64,000 nt of DNA from CAZRQL01 sp964602415 (GTDB lineage Bacteria > Bacteroidota > Bacteroidia > Cytophagales > Flammeovirgaceae). Within the stretch, counting starts at the first letter, position 1; every line of letters starts with the position of its first letter. The notes under the pieces were generated by a model. The model was not told the origin of the DNA. It did not search any database and saw nothing but the letters and a program-made list of their open reading frames with translations. The position numbers and the translations under genes were made by a program. Location of the stretch: positions 62,001 to 126,000 of the forward strand of contig CAZRQL010000004.1 in the NCBI GenBank assembly GCA_964602415.1, in the 5' to 3' direction. Below, piece by piece: positions 54,017-63,142 of this stretch.

Positions 54017-55837
54017 TCACGATTGGATGTGGTTTTTCTTTTGCAAAAAGTCTTTCAAAGCGGCCAATCTTTTGCTGCCAATGAGTGCCTGTATCTCTTC
54101 ATCAGGTACTTGGGCGATGTTATCAAGCGATTTGTAGGCTTTGAGCAGTTTTTTGACTGTAATTTCTCCAAACCCTTCTATCTCTGTGAGTTGGGTGAGG
54201 ATGGCATTTTTGCTGCGCAGTTTGCGGTGAAATTCGATCCCAAAGCGGTGTGCCTCATCGCGCGCACGCTGCAAAAGAGCCAGCGATTTGGATTTTTTAT
54301 TGATATGCAAAGGGTGTTGGTCGCCGGGGAAATATATCTCTTCCAGTCTTTTGGCTATGCTGACAATTGGGATTTGGGGATAAAGCCCAAGGGTTTTGAG
54401 GGCTTCGACGGCGGCGTTGAGCTGGCCTTTGCCGCCATCTATCACGATGAGGTCAGGCAGGGGAAGTTGTTCCTCCAAAACGGTGGTGTACCTGCGCGTA
54501 ACCACCTCAAACATAGAGGCAAAGTCATCAGGGCCTTCCACCGTGTTGATTTTATAGTGGCGGTAGTCTTTCTTCGAGGGGCGGCCACCTTTGAAACAGA
54601 CCATCGCCGCCACGGGGTTTGTGCCTTGGATGTTGGAGTTGTCGAAGCATTCGATATGCTGAGGCAGTTTGGGTAGGTTCAGATCCGATTTGAGCTGGAA
54701 AAGTGTGTAATTTTTCTCTTTTTTGGATTTGAATTCGTCTGCCGAAGCCTCTTTGTCGCGTTTGAAATACAGTAAGTTTTTTAGCGACCACTCAATAATT
54801 TTTTTGTGGTCGCCGGCTTTGGGTACGATAATTTCCACCTCCGGTATCTCAATATCAAGTGGTATGTTGGTGAGTATTTTTTTGTTGGCAGAAGAGTAGC
54901 GGTTGCGAAACTCAATGATGGCCAGAGCCAATATCTCCTCATTAGGCTCGTCCAATTTCTTTTTGATTTGGGAAGATTCGGCTTGTACCACGCAACCATT
55001 TTCTATTTTTATGTAATTAACGTAAGCGTTTTGCTCGGTTGATATGATGGTATAGGCTTCTAAATCAGTGGTTTTTGAACCGGCTATCAATGATTTGGAT
55101 TGATAGGTTCGCAGGTATTCGATTTTCTTTTTGTAAAAAGCGGCTTTTTCAAATTCGAGTTTTTCGGCAGCGGCAAACATTTTCTCTTCCAAATTTTGCC
55201 TGACCTCTTTAAAATTGCCCTTCAAGATATGCTTGATGTGGTCTATCATCTCCATGTAGCTTTTTTGGGATTGCAGGCCTGTGCAGGGGCCGAGGCAGTT
55301 TTTGAGGTGGTACTCCAAACAAAGGCTGTACTTGCCTTTTTGGACACTGTCTTGGGTCATAGCCAGTTTGCAAGTGCGCACAGGGTACAACTGTTTGATG
55401 GTTTCCAGCGTGTAGCTCATGTTTTTCACACTGGTAAAAGGGCCAAAATAGGTATTGCCGTCGGCCTTTGCGTTGCGCATAGAAAAAACCCGGGGATAAG
55501 GCTCATTGGTGATGCAGATATAAGGGTAAGACTTGTCGTCGCGCAGCAGGATATTGTATTTGGGTTGAAACTCTTTGATGAGGTTGTTTTCCAACAACAG
55601 CGCGTCATGCTCGGTTTGGGTTACAATAAATTCCAACCGCCGAATCTCCGAAACCAGTGTTCGGGTCTTGTAGTCTCTGTCTTCCAATTTGACAAAATAG
55701 CTGCCTACCCTATTGCGCAAGTTTTTGGCTTTGCCCACATAGATAACTATATCTTTGGAGTTGAAGTACTTATAGACTCCCGGCTCATCGGGTAAGGTCT
55801 TTACTGCAAATTCCAACCCTTGCTTCCAATCTGTCAT
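54017..55837 (-). CDS. uvrC: excinuclease ABC subunit C
   Basis: UvrC makes both cuts in nucleotide excision repair. The 606-residue protein has the GIY-YIG nuclease at the N-terminus (LPDEPGVYKYF, IVIYVGKAKNLRNRV), a UVR motif (AAAEKLEFEKAAFYKKKI), the RNase H-like second nuclease (HIECFDNSNIQGTNPVA, LIVIDGGKGQLNAA) and two helix-hairpin-helix units at the end (IEGFGEITVKKLLKAYKS). I start at MTDWKQGLEF (55837); the frame reaching 55969 adds unlike sequence. A TAAATTTG box ends five bases before the ATG. Confidence 0.95.
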   Translation of the reverse strand: MTDWKQGLEFAVKTLPDEPGVYKYFNSKDIVIYVGKAKNLRNRVGSYFVKLEDRDYKTRTLVSEIRRLEFIVTQTEHDALLLENNLIKEFQPKYNILLRDDKSYPYICITNEPYPRVFSMRNAKADGNTYFGPFTSVKNMSYTLETIKQLYPVRTCKLAMTQDSVQKGKYSLCLEYHLKNCLGPCTGLQSQKSYMEMIDHIKHILKGNFKEVRQNLEEKMFAAAEKLEFEKAAFYKKKIEYLRTYQSKSLIAGSKTTDLEAYTIISTEQNAYVNYIKIENGCVVQAESSQIKKKLDEPNEEILALAIIEFRNRYSSANKKILTNIPLDIEIPEVEIIVPKAGDHKKIIEWSLKNLLYFKRDKEASADEFKSKKEKNYTLFQLKSDLNLPKLPQHIECFDNSNIQGTNPVAAMVCFKGGRPSKKDYRHYKINTVEGPDDFASMFEVVTRRYTTVLEEQLPLPDLIVIDGGKGQLNAAVEALKTLGLYPQIPIVSIAKRLEEIYFPGDQHPLHINKKSKSLALLQRARDEAHRFGIEFHRKLRSKNAILTQLTEIEGFGEITVKKLLKAYKSLDNIAQVPDEEIQALIGSKRLAALKDFLQKKNHIQS

Positions 55838-55893
55838 AGACGCAAATTTAGTTTGAAAACTTTGGCTAACTTCGCAGCGTAAAACCACAATCC

Positions 55894-57063
55894 ATGAAAT
55901 TTGGCATCGTCCGCGAGGGCAAAATTCCTGCTGACCATCGCACACCATTGACTCCTGTGCAGTGTGCAACTATCATCCAAGAGTTTCCCCAAACACAATT
56001 CTATATTCAGCCCAGCCCGCACAGAGCTTATCAAGACTCAGAATACCAAGCACTTAACCTACATCTCACCAACGACCTGAGCGACTGCAACATCCTGTTG
56101 GGAGTCAAAGAAGTTCCTATTCACGAGCTTATCGCCAACAAAACCTATCTGTTTTTTTCTCATACCATCAAAAAACAGCCTTACAACCAAGCCCTTATGC
56201 GGGCTATGGTGGCAAAAAAAATCACCCTCATAGACTACGAGTTGCTCAAAGACGAAAGCGGAAACCGAATCGTGGCCTTTGGTTATTATGCCGGAATCGT
56301 GGGGGCTTACCATGCTTTAAGGGGCTACGGTCTCAAATTCGGGCAATACACATTGCCGCCTGCCCATGCGGTGGGTGATTTGAAATTGCTCTTAAACCAA
56401 AAAATTGCAATTAGAGGCGGGAGGTTTTTGTTGACGGGCAGTGGAAGAGTAGCCAAAGGGGCTATCAGCGTCTTGGAAAACTTTGGACTAAAAAGAGTCA
56501 GTATCGAAGAATTTTTAAACCAAGACTTTGGAGATGAATCCGTTTACCTGCCCCTGCGCTCTTGTGATATTTACAGAAGAAAAGACGGCAAGCCTTTTGG
56601 TGAGGACTTTTACCAAGACCCTAGCCCTTATGAAAGTATTTTTGAGACATACCTACAAACTGCCAACGCACTGGTGGCAGCCGCCTATTGGAATCCCAAA
56701 GCCCCCAAACTCTTCAGCCATCCCAAAAATCTAAAAATAATCGCAGACATCACCTGCGACATCAATGGCTCCATCCCCACCACCACACAAGCCAGCACCA
56801 TAGCCGAGCCTTATTACGACATAGACCCCAAAACCCTTGAAATACAGCCCCCTTTCTGTGGGGAGCTGACGGTCATGGCCATTGACAACTTGCCCAGCGA
56901 ACTGCCGCGCGATGCCTCGGAAGGCTTCGGACAGATGCTCTGTGAAAAGGTTGTCCCCGAATTTTTTAAGCCCAATAGCGAGGTACTCAGGCAGGCTACC
57001 ATCCTTCAAAAAGGAGAATTAATGCCTGATTTTGAATATCTTAGGGATTACGCAAGCCTATGA
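55894..57063 (+). CDS. saccharopine dehydrogenase / alanine dehydrogenase-like oxidoreductase
   Basis: A 389-residue NAD(P)-dependent enzyme of the AlaDH/PNT superfamily. The N-terminus MKFGIVREGKIPADHRTPLTP is the family pattern with the substrate-binding Arg-Lys region; GYYAGIVGAYHALRGYG and FLLTGSGRVAKGAISVL form the Rossmann part. DITCDINGSIPTT is typical of the lysine-forming saccharopine dehydrogenase branch. Exact substrate is unknown. The 3' end overlaps the convergent small lipoprotein gene by six bases. Confidence 0.82.
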   Translation: MKFGIVREGKIPADHRTPLTPVQCATIIQEFPQTQFYIQPSPHRAYQDSEYQALNLHLTNDLSDCNILLGVKEVPIHELIANKTYLFFSHTIKKQPYNQALMRAMVAKKITLIDYELLKDESGNRIVAFGYYAGIVGAYHALRGYGLKFGQYTLPPAHAVGDLKLLLNQKIAIRGGRFLLTGSGRVAKGAISVLENFGLKRVSIEEFLNQDFGDESVYLPLRSCDIYRRKDGKPFGEDFYQDPSPYESIFETYLQTANALVAAAYWNPKAPKLFSHPKNLKIIADITCDINGSIPTTTQASTIAEPYYDIDPKTLEIQPPFCGELTVMAIDNLPSELPRDASEGFGQMLCEKVVPEFFKPNSEVLRQATILQKGELMPDFEYLRDYASL

Positions 57064-57366
57064 TATAATTTCTACTTTTGTGCGGGTTCGTTTGATTTTG
57101 CCGGAGTTAGATGCCAACACCCCCCAGCCGCCCGAACCTATCAAAAAGCCCAAAGCGTACCACTGACCGTTGTTGTTGGGTGCGTACATGGCCACCTGTT
57201 CCCAAATCAAGGAAGCAAAAAAACCGAAAGGCGCAATAAACCCGTGCCAAATTCCCGACCAAAAACCATAAGGCTGACCTTCATAGCAGTCTTGAAGCAT
57301 CACAGGATTTTTTGCACAGGCAGATAATAATAGAATTGATAGAGAAAGTAAACTTTTAAGTTTCAT
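57058..57366 (-). CDS. small lipoprotein with hydrophobic Trp/Gly-rich segments
   Basis: A 102-residue protein. The lipobox is LLSAC (Cys17) after SLLSLSILLL. The remainder has two hydrophobic stretches (GFIAPFGFFASLIW, WYALGFLIGSGGWGVL) and a basic tail (KIKRTRTK). It resembles small inner-membrane-associated lipoproteins seen in Bacteroidota. Function is unknown. Confidence 0.65.
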   Translation of the reverse strand: MKLKSLLSLSILLLSACAKNPVMLQDCYEGQPYGFWSGIWHGFIAPFGFFASLIWEQVAMYAPNNNGQWYALGFLIGSGGWGVLASNSGKIKRTRTKVEIIS

Positions 57367-57507
57367 GGAGCAATATAAGAAATTTAGATATCAACTACTT
57401 GAAACTTTGCTTTGTTTATTTACTTTGTTGTAAATAGGCAAATCATTGTTAGCCTGAACAAATCGCAGTCCAACAAATTACGTCATTGGACTGGAGATGA
57501 GCAAAGT

Positions 57508-58239
57508 TCAAATCACCTTCGCTTCCTCTTTGAGCAACCTGACCAACTCGTCCAAATTGGCAGGGTCAATCATTTTGACACCGCTTTTGGAGGGTGGAAG
57601 TTGGAAATTTTGGTGGGTGGTAATATCTTCGACAGCCACTGGAGGCACTACTTTGAGAGGCTTGGTACGGGCGGCCATAATACCGCGCATGTTTGGGATT
57701 TTCCACTCGGCAATAGGCTCTTGGCATCCTGCCACAAAAGGCATAGGCACTTCGAGGTATTCTTTGCCGCCTTCTATCTCACGCGCCAGTGTGGCTGTGT
57801 TGCCATTGATATCCAATTTCATACAGGGAACGATACAAGGCCAACCCAACATCTCAGCCACCAACCCATGCACCAGTCCACCGTTGAAATCGCTGGTTTC
57901 GCGGCCCATCAAAATCATGTCATAGCCTTCTGCTTTGGCGTGTTCGGCTATCTGAGTAGCCACAAAAAGCGAATCGGTTGGCTCTGCATCCACGCGCACA
58001 GCACCGTCCACCCCCAAAGCAAGGGCTTTGCGAATGGTAGGCTCGGTTTCGGCTGTACCTACGTTCAAAACTGTCAGGGTTGCTCCCATTTGCTCTTTAA
58101 GCTCGACGGCGCGCGCCAAGGCGAAGTCATCATAAGGCCCTATGATAAAAGATACCCCTGTTTTGTCCAATTGATCGCCTGTAAATTTGATGACAGTAGT
58201 CGTATCGGGTACATGGCTGATGCAAACCAAAATTTTCAT
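57508..58239 (-). CDS. etfB: electron transfer flavoprotein beta subunit
   Basis: EtfB forms, with EtfA, the flavoprotein that passes electrons from acyl-CoA dehydrogenases to the quinone pool. The 243-residue protein begins MKILVCISHVPDTTT and has FIIGPYDDFALARAVELK, MILMGRETSDFNGGLV and ANLDELVRLLKEE, all typical of EtfB. etfA is not beside it: downstream lies an unrelated lipoprotein gene after 141 bases, and upstream is tRNA-Asn. A TATTTTTG box lies 13 bases before the ATG. Confidence 0.93.
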   Translation of the reverse strand: MKILVCISHVPDTTTVIKFTGDQLDKTGVSFIIGPYDDFALARAVELKEQMGATLTVLNVGTAETEPTIRKALALGVDGAVRVDAEPTDSLFVATQIAEHAKAEGYDMILMGRETSDFNGGLVHGLVAEMLGWPCIVPCMKLDINGNTATLAREIEGGKEYLEVPMPFVAGCQEPIAEWKIPNMRGIMAARTKPLKVVPPVAVEDITTHQNFQLPPSKSGVKMIDPANLDELVRLLKEEAKVI

Positions 58240-58327
58240 AATTCTCTTTTTGCAAAAATATAAAAACCAAACTCGTTTTCGATTGAAAAAAATAATTTTT
58301 GAACCTAAAAACAGGTATTAAAAGGCA

Positions 58328-58353
58328 TAAAAAAAGCCGCACTTTGGCGACTT
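58328..58353 (-). terminator. terminator of tRNA-Asn
   Basis: On the minus strand AAGTCGC pairs with GCGGCTT (one G-T pair) and is followed by a run of seven T. It lies just 3' of the tRNA. Confidence 0.8.
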
Positions 58354-58355
58354 TT

Positions 58356-58432
58356 TGGCTCCCCCTCTAGGACTTGAACCTAGGACCCCATGATTAACAG
58401 TCATGTGCTCTAACCAGCTGAGCTAAGGAGGA
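58356..58432 (-). tRNA. tRNA-Asn (anticodon GTT)
   Basis: On the minus strand the cloverleaf is complete: acceptor TCCTCCT with AGGGGGA, anticodon arm CATGA-CTGTTAA-TCATG with GTT, T-arm CTAGG-TTCAAGT-CCTAG, discriminator G and an encoded CCA. Confidence 0.95.
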
Positions 58433-58493
58433 ATTTTGTGGCTGCAAAATTGCAAATTCGAAACAGATTATGCAAATTTTTTTTGAAAAAACT

Positions 58494-59408
58494 TCATATT
58501 TTTTCTAAAATTTCTTTGCCCCCCTCTTCCAATACCTGTTGGGCTGCCTTTTTACCTATCTCTGTACAGTCTTCAGGCTTTCCTTCTATGTGACAGTGCA
58601 CTTCTTGTTTGCCGTCAAGACTGATAACACCCGCCTTTAGATACAGTCTGCCTTGCTCCAATGTGGCCAATCCAAAAGCAGGTACGCTGCAACCTCCGTT
58701 GATGTGGTGCAAAAAGGAACGCTCTGCCGACACACACAGCTCAGTATGTCTGTGGTTAAGAGCAGCTTTTACAGCCGTTCTGAATTTGTCGGAAAGTTTT
58801 GGGGAGGCTTGCACGGCGATAGAGCCTTGGGCGACGGCAGGAGTAAAGACATCCAAAGACAATTCTTCTGTAATCAAATGGTCAAAACCCATTCGGTGCA
58901 CCCCTGCATACGCCAAAATCAAGGCATCACAACTGCCTTCCTCCAATTTTTCGATTCGGGTTTGCAAATTGCCGCGCATGTCCTTGGTTCGACATTTGGG
59001 GTAATGGCGGCGAACAGTAGCCACCCTGCGCACAGACGAAGTGGCGACCGTAAAATCTGCCGAATTGACCAAACGGGCAGAGCGGTTGAAGGAGAGCAAT
59101 ACATCGCAGACCTTCTCTCGCTCTGTGAAAGCTATGATTTCCAAGCCTTTGGGTTGGGTAGTTTGCATGTCTTTGGCACTGTGCACGGCCAAATCGGCAG
59201 TGCCTTCGATTAGCATCAACTCTAATTCCTCAGTAAATACCCCTTTAGAGCCTATTTTGGCAATGCTTTTATTCAAAACCTTGTCTCCTTTTGTTTCTAT
59301 GCTTACAATTTCGGTAGAAAAACCGGCCTCTTCGAGCCTATTGCAGACCCAATCGGCTTGCCAGAGTGCCAGACGGCTTTTTCGGGTGGCTACTTTGAGC
59401 GTTTGCAT
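58494..59408 (-). CDS. hemC: porphobilinogen deaminase (hydroxymethylbilane synthase)
   Basis: HemC joins four porphobilinogens to hydroxymethylbilane in haem synthesis. The 304-residue protein begins TLKVATRKSRLALWQAD. The catalytic aspartate is Asp80 in HSAKDM, the substrate arginines are in TSSVRRVA and MRGNLQTRI, and the dipyrromethane cofactor cysteine is Cys240 in HINGGCSVPAFGLA. All are present. It is four bases after an upstream lipoprotein gene, so the two probably share a transcript. Confidence 0.96.
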   Translation of the reverse strand: MQTLKVATRKSRLALWQADWVCNRLEEAGFSTEIVSIETKGDKVLNKSIAKIGSKGVFTEELELMLIEGTADLAVHSAKDMQTTQPKGLEIIAFTEREKVCDVLLSFNRSARLVNSADFTVATSSVRRVATVRRHYPKCRTKDMRGNLQTRIEKLEEGSCDALILAYAGVHRMGFDHLITEELSLDVFTPAVAQGSIAVQASPKLSDKFRTAVKAALNHRHTELCVSAERSFLHHINGGCSVPAFGLATLEQGRLYLKAGVISLDGKQEVHCHIEGKPEDCTEIGKKAAQQVLEEGGKEILEKI

Positions 59409-59412
59409 ACTT

Positions 59413-60030
59413 TTAGAGTTTAATAATTAAGACATCACCTTTTTTCAAAGAGTCCAAATGGATGGTGGCTTGCATTTTGTCGGCACTCAAAACCGCAGAT
59501 GGGTGGTTGATAGAGCGTATCTTTTTAGCAAAACCAAGCAGCAACTCACCCGAAAAACCCAACTCATCTTGCTTTATATCTCCCGAATGCTCATATATGA
59601 GTGTATTTTTGCCTTTGAGGCTAAAGAAACGCCTCTGAGAACTGTACACAATATCTTTATCTTTGCTTTCAACGAATTTAAGCAAAAAATTTTCAAAAAG
59701 TTGATTCAAAGCCTCTAAGTCCTTGAACCTTGCGGAGACTATCACTGAGCCTTCGTCAGAGTCATTGATGACTTTTATTTCACTGATTCCCTGTGTGAGA
59801 GACAATTCTGTCTCAATAGATTCCATTTCTTGGGCATTGAAAAATTCAGCTAAAGAGCCATCGGTTGAGTCGAGTGCAGAGATCATAGCTTTCATTTGGT
59901 TGTAAGAAATATAGAGTCTCACCTTACCTGACCAGTTTGATTCGAATCGGGTTTCCAACGATAGACTACAACCCGTAAGAATAAAAAAAAGGGCTAAGCC
60001 AATAGCTTTTGCCCTGTTAAAAATTATCAT
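59413..60030 (-). CDS. lipoprotein of unknown function upstream of hemC
   Basis: About 205 residues from MIIFNRAKAIGLALFFILTGC, with lipobox ILTGC. The mature part has mixed helix and strand pattern (VRLYISYNQMKAMISAL, SVIVSARFKDLEALNQLFE) and a SADKMQATIHLDSL end. No domain is recognised. It sits between eno and hemC on the same strand. An ATG at 60051 would add seven residues. Confidence 0.65.
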   Translation of the reverse strand: MIIFNRAKAIGLALFFILTGCSLSLETRFESNWSGKVRLYISYNQMKAMISALDSTDGSLAEFFNAQEMESIETELSLTQGISEIKVINDSDEGSVIVSARFKDLEALNQLFENFLLKFVESKDKDIVYSSQRRFFSLKGKNTLIYEHSGDIKQDELGFSGELLLGFAKKIRSINHPSAVLSADKMQATIHLDSLKKGDVLIIKL

Positions 60031-60071
60031 ACAAAAAAAGCTACCAAACAATAGACAATAAAATCAAGCGA

Positions 60072-61349
60072 TTAGAAATGGATACCAGGATAATAAGCTA
60101 CCTCTCCCAACATTTCTTCGATACGCAGCAATTGGTTGTATTTGGCAATGCGGTCGGTACGGGAAGCAGAGCCTGTTTTGATTTGGCCTGTGTTGAGGGC
60201 TACCGCCAAATCGGCGATTGTGGCATCTTCCGTCTCGCCCGAGCGATGGGATATGACTGACTTGTAGCGGTTGCTTTTGGCAAGATTGACCGCCGCAATG
60301 GTCTCTGTCAAAGTACCTATCTGATTGACTTTGACAAGGATAGCATTTCCAATATGCTCATCAATGCCCTGCTGAAGGCGTTTGACGTTGGTTACGAAAA
60401 GGTCGTCGCCTACCAATTGGATCTTGTCCCCGCAAAGTCGGGTCATCTCTTTCCAGCCTGTCCAGTCGTCTTCGGCATGGCCATCTTCGATAGATATAAT
60501 GGGGTATTTTTTGGCAAAATCCGCCAAATAAGAAGCCATTTCAACAGAGGTGAGTTTTTCGCCAGTGGATTTATGGAGGTGGTACTGTTGGGTTTTGCTG
60601 TCATAAAATTCCGAACTTGCCACGTCCAAGGCCAAGGCTATCTCTTCGCCGGGCTTGTAGCCTGCCGACTCGATGGCCTTTAGTATCACTTGCACGGCCT
60701 CATCGTTGGAGCGCAAGTTGGGAGCAAAGCCGCCTTCATCGCCTACGTTGGTGGCCATACCCATGTCTTTGAGCACTTTTTTGAGGTGATGAAACACTTC
60801 CACGCCCGCCCGTATGGCTCTGGAAAAAGAGTCAAATTTGATAGGCATGATCATAAACTCTTGGAAATCAATGGAGTTGTCAGCATGACTCCCTCCGTTG
60901 ATGATGTTCATCATAGGCACAGGCAAGGTGCGGGCACTCACCCCGCCAATATATCTGAACAAAGGCATTTGGGCTTCTTGAGCCGCCGCCTTGGCGCAAG
61001 CCATAGACACACCCAAAATGGCATTGGCTCCCAGTTTGGATTTGTTTTCTGTGCCGTCCAAATCCACCATGATTTTGTCAATGGCGTTTTGCTCAAAAAC
61101 GTCGTGCCCGACCAATTCTTCGGCTATGGCGTGGTTGACATTGGAAACTGCTTTCAGTACACCTTTGCCCAAATAGGCTGCTTTGTCGCCGTCGCGGAGT
61201 TCTACGGCTTCATGGCTTCCGGTGGAGGCTCCTGAAGGTATGGCAGCCCTGCCCATGTATCCATTTTCGGTTTGGACTTCAACCTCAACAGTGGGATTGC
61301 CTCTGGAATCCAAAATCTGTCTGGCGTGTATTCTTCTTATGTAACTCAT
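60072..61349 (-). CDS. eno: enolase
   Basis: Enolase converts 2-phosphoglycerate to phosphoenolpyruvate in glycolysis. The 425-residue protein shows IHARQILDSRGNPTVEVEV, PSGASTGSHEAVELRDGD, NVGDEGGFAPNL (general base region), ISIEDGHAEDDWTGW (Mg2+ ligands), LVGDDLFVTNVKRL and SHRSGETEDATIADL. All catalytic residues are present. Confidence 0.98.
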   Translation of the reverse strand: MSYIRRIHARQILDSRGNPTVEVEVQTENGYMGRAAIPSGASTGSHEAVELRDGDKAAYLGKGVLKAVSNVNHAIAEELVGHDVFEQNAIDKIMVDLDGTENKSKLGANAILGVSMACAKAAAQEAQMPLFRYIGGVSARTLPVPMMNIINGGSHADNSIDFQEFMIMPIKFDSFSRAIRAGVEVFHHLKKVLKDMGMATNVGDEGGFAPNLRSNDEAVQVILKAIESAGYKPGEEIALALDVASSEFYDSKTQQYHLHKSTGEKLTSVEMASYLADFAKKYPIISIEDGHAEDDWTGWKEMTRLCGDKIQLVGDDLFVTNVKRLQQGIDEHIGNAILVKVNQIGTLTETIAAVNLAKSNRYKSVISHRSGETEDATIADLAVALNTGQIKTGSASRTDRIAKYNQLLRIEEMLGEVAYYPGIHF

Positions 61350-61562
61350 TGGATTATCTTTTGGACGTAAACCTACTACAATTTTCAGTGCTGTGCAAAA
61401 ATGTTATCAGATAGCTATGGGATTTTAAAATTCAAGACTTTGTAGATAAAATTGCAACTGTTTTTCTTTAAGAATAGAAATAACTTGGTGTAAAAATTTA
61501 CGAAATTAAGTTGCAGAGGCAACCATTTTTTGTAACTACCTGAAAAACAAAATTACAGAGTA

Positions 61563-62027
61563 ATGAAAAAAATTTTATTTGTTTGTTTGGGTAATATCTG
61601 CCGCTCGCCTTTGGCCGAGTGTATTATGCGTAATTTGGTTGAGCAAAGATTTGATGATCAAATATTTGTAATAGACTCTGCGGGTACATCCGGCTATCAC
61701 CAAGGAGAAGAATCTGACCCCAGAGCCCGAAAAGTAGCCCGAGAAAATGGACTCAGCATCACCCACCGCGCCCGACAAATACAACCACAAGATTTTGATA
61801 AATTTGATTTGATTATTGCCATGGATGGTTCGGTAAAACAAAAAATCGAAGAAATGGGGATAAATTGGGGCAAAACACACCATCACATAGAGTTGATGAG
61901 AAAATACGACGACCAACAAAGTTGTCAGGACGTTGCCGACCCCTACTATGGAAGCGATGAAGATTTTAGGAATTGCTACCAAATCATTTTGGAGAGTTGT
62001 AAAAACTTGGAAAAACATTTGAATTGA
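61563..62027 (+). CDS. low-molecular-weight protein tyrosine phosphatase
   Basis: A 154-residue phosphatase. The P-loop is FVCLGNICRSPLAE (Cys-x5-Arg) and the general-acid aspartate is in DPYYGSDEDF. These enzymes act on tyrosine kinases of capsule and exopolysaccharide systems or on arginine phosphate; no kinase is adjacent. Its TGA overlaps the ATG of the amidase gene (TGATG), so the two are translationally coupled. Confidence 0.93.
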   Translation: MKKILFVCLGNICRSPLAECIMRNLVEQRFDDQIFVIDSAGTSGYHQGEESDPRARKVARENGLSITHRARQIQPQDFDKFDLIIAMDGSVKQKIEEMGINWGKTHHHIELMRKYDDQQSCQDVADPYYGSDEDFRNCYQIILESCKNLEKHLN

Positions 62028-63058
62028 TGCGTGCCAAGTTCTTGATATTGTTGGTTTTGCTGTGGCCTAATCTTTACTACGCCCAAAGCTCAAAGAGCAT
62101 CAAAAAACCAAATCCCGTCAAAAGGAGCACCAAGAAAATCCAGCCCAAACCAAAAACTCAAAAGGCCGCCGCAAACAAAATCGTATTCCGTAAAGACGGC
62201 AAAAAATTTGAAGACACGGTGGCGCGCAATCCTTTTGGCTGTACCATCGTGATAGACCCGGGGCACGGCGGCAAAGACCCGGGGCGTGAAGCCGGTGGCA
62301 AAGGGTTTCAACATGAAAAAGAACTGGCACTTGAAATTGCCATTCTGGTGGGGGAATACTTGGAAGAAATGCTGCCCTCTGCCAAATTGGTCTTTACCCG
62401 CGAAGACGACGTAACGGTCTCACTCGAAGAGCGCGTCAATCTGGCCAACAAAATCCGTGCAGACTACTTTGTGAGCATACACCTGAACTCCAACCCAAAC
62501 CGACACATCAAAGGCTCAAGAACACATATCCATGACCACAATTTCAAAATAAGCAAGATGTTGGCCTTGGCCATCGAGGAGCAATACAAAAAAATCGGCC
62601 ACACCAGTAGGGGTGTCCAAAGTGCCAAAGATAGAGGAGAGAACTTGTATGTGTTGCAATACACCGAAATGCCCGGGGTGCTTACAGAAGTCGGTTTTTT
62701 AACCAATCCCGAAGAAGAAGCCTTTTTGAATAGCAAAGAAGGCCAAGAAAAAATCGCCAAGTGTATCGCCAACGCTATTGCTGAAGTGGTTACTACCAAA
62801 CACCGCTTAGAAGTACACAAAAGCTATTATTGTGTGCAGATAGAAGCCTCAGACACCCCCCAAGACCTCAATGCCAAACGGTTTAAGGATTTGGGCATGC
62901 AAGTGCGGGAAGTCTTGGCACCGGAAAGCCAATTGTATCGCTACAAATATGTGGTGGGAAGGGAATACGAAGAAAATCTGGCGCGGGAACTGGCGGCCAA
63001 AATCCGCAATGCGGGGTTTAAAGGGGCTTTTGTGGTGAGAATTGACCCCCAAAATTAA
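62027..63058 (+). CDS. N-acetylmuramoyl-L-alanine amidase with C-terminal SPOR-like domain
   Basis: A 343-residue exported zinc amidase that cuts the peptide from muramic acid. Signal peptide MRAKFLILLVLLWPNLYYAQ. A basic linker (KKPNPVKRSTKKIQPKPK) precedes the amidase_3 domain: DPGHGGKDPG (first zinc His), HEKELALEIA (Glu), SIHLNSNPN (second His) and EVGFLTNPEEEAFL (catalytic Glu). The last 80 residues (YYCVQIEASDTPQD, YVVGREYEENLARELAAKIR) look like a SPOR domain that would target it to septal glycan. Confidence 0.92.
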   Translation: MRAKFLILLVLLWPNLYYAQSSKSIKKPNPVKRSTKKIQPKPKTQKAAANKIVFRKDGKKFEDTVARNPFGCTIVIDPGHGGKDPGREAGGKGFQHEKELALEIAILVGEYLEEMLPSAKLVFTREDDVTVSLEERVNLANKIRADYFVSIHLNSNPNRHIKGSRTHIHDHNFKISKMLALAIEEQYKKIGHTSRGVQSAKDRGENLYVLQYTEMPGVLTEVGFLTNPEEEAFLNSKEGQEKIAKCIANAIAEVVTTKHRLEVHKSYYCVQIEASDTPQDLNAKRFKDLGMQVREVLAPESQLYRYKYVVGREYEENLARELAAKIRNAGFKGAFVVRIDPQN

Positions 63059-63142
63059 TCATTTGAGGGTGAAAATTTGACTACCTGCTTGCAAGCGCAG
63101 GATTCGTTAGCTACTTTTGGGCAATAACTCTCAAATTTGATT

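Noticed and set aside
55100..55795. 231-residue frame antisense to uvrC
   Set aside because: Shadow of a clear uvrC gene; the hydrophobic look comes from reversed charged codons.
57412..58263. 283-residue frame antisense to etfB
   Set aside because: Shadow of etfB, although a TTACTTTG near its start looks promoter-like.
60690..61235. 181-residue frame antisense to enolase
   Set aside because: It is a shadow of eno on the other strand with no domain or start context.
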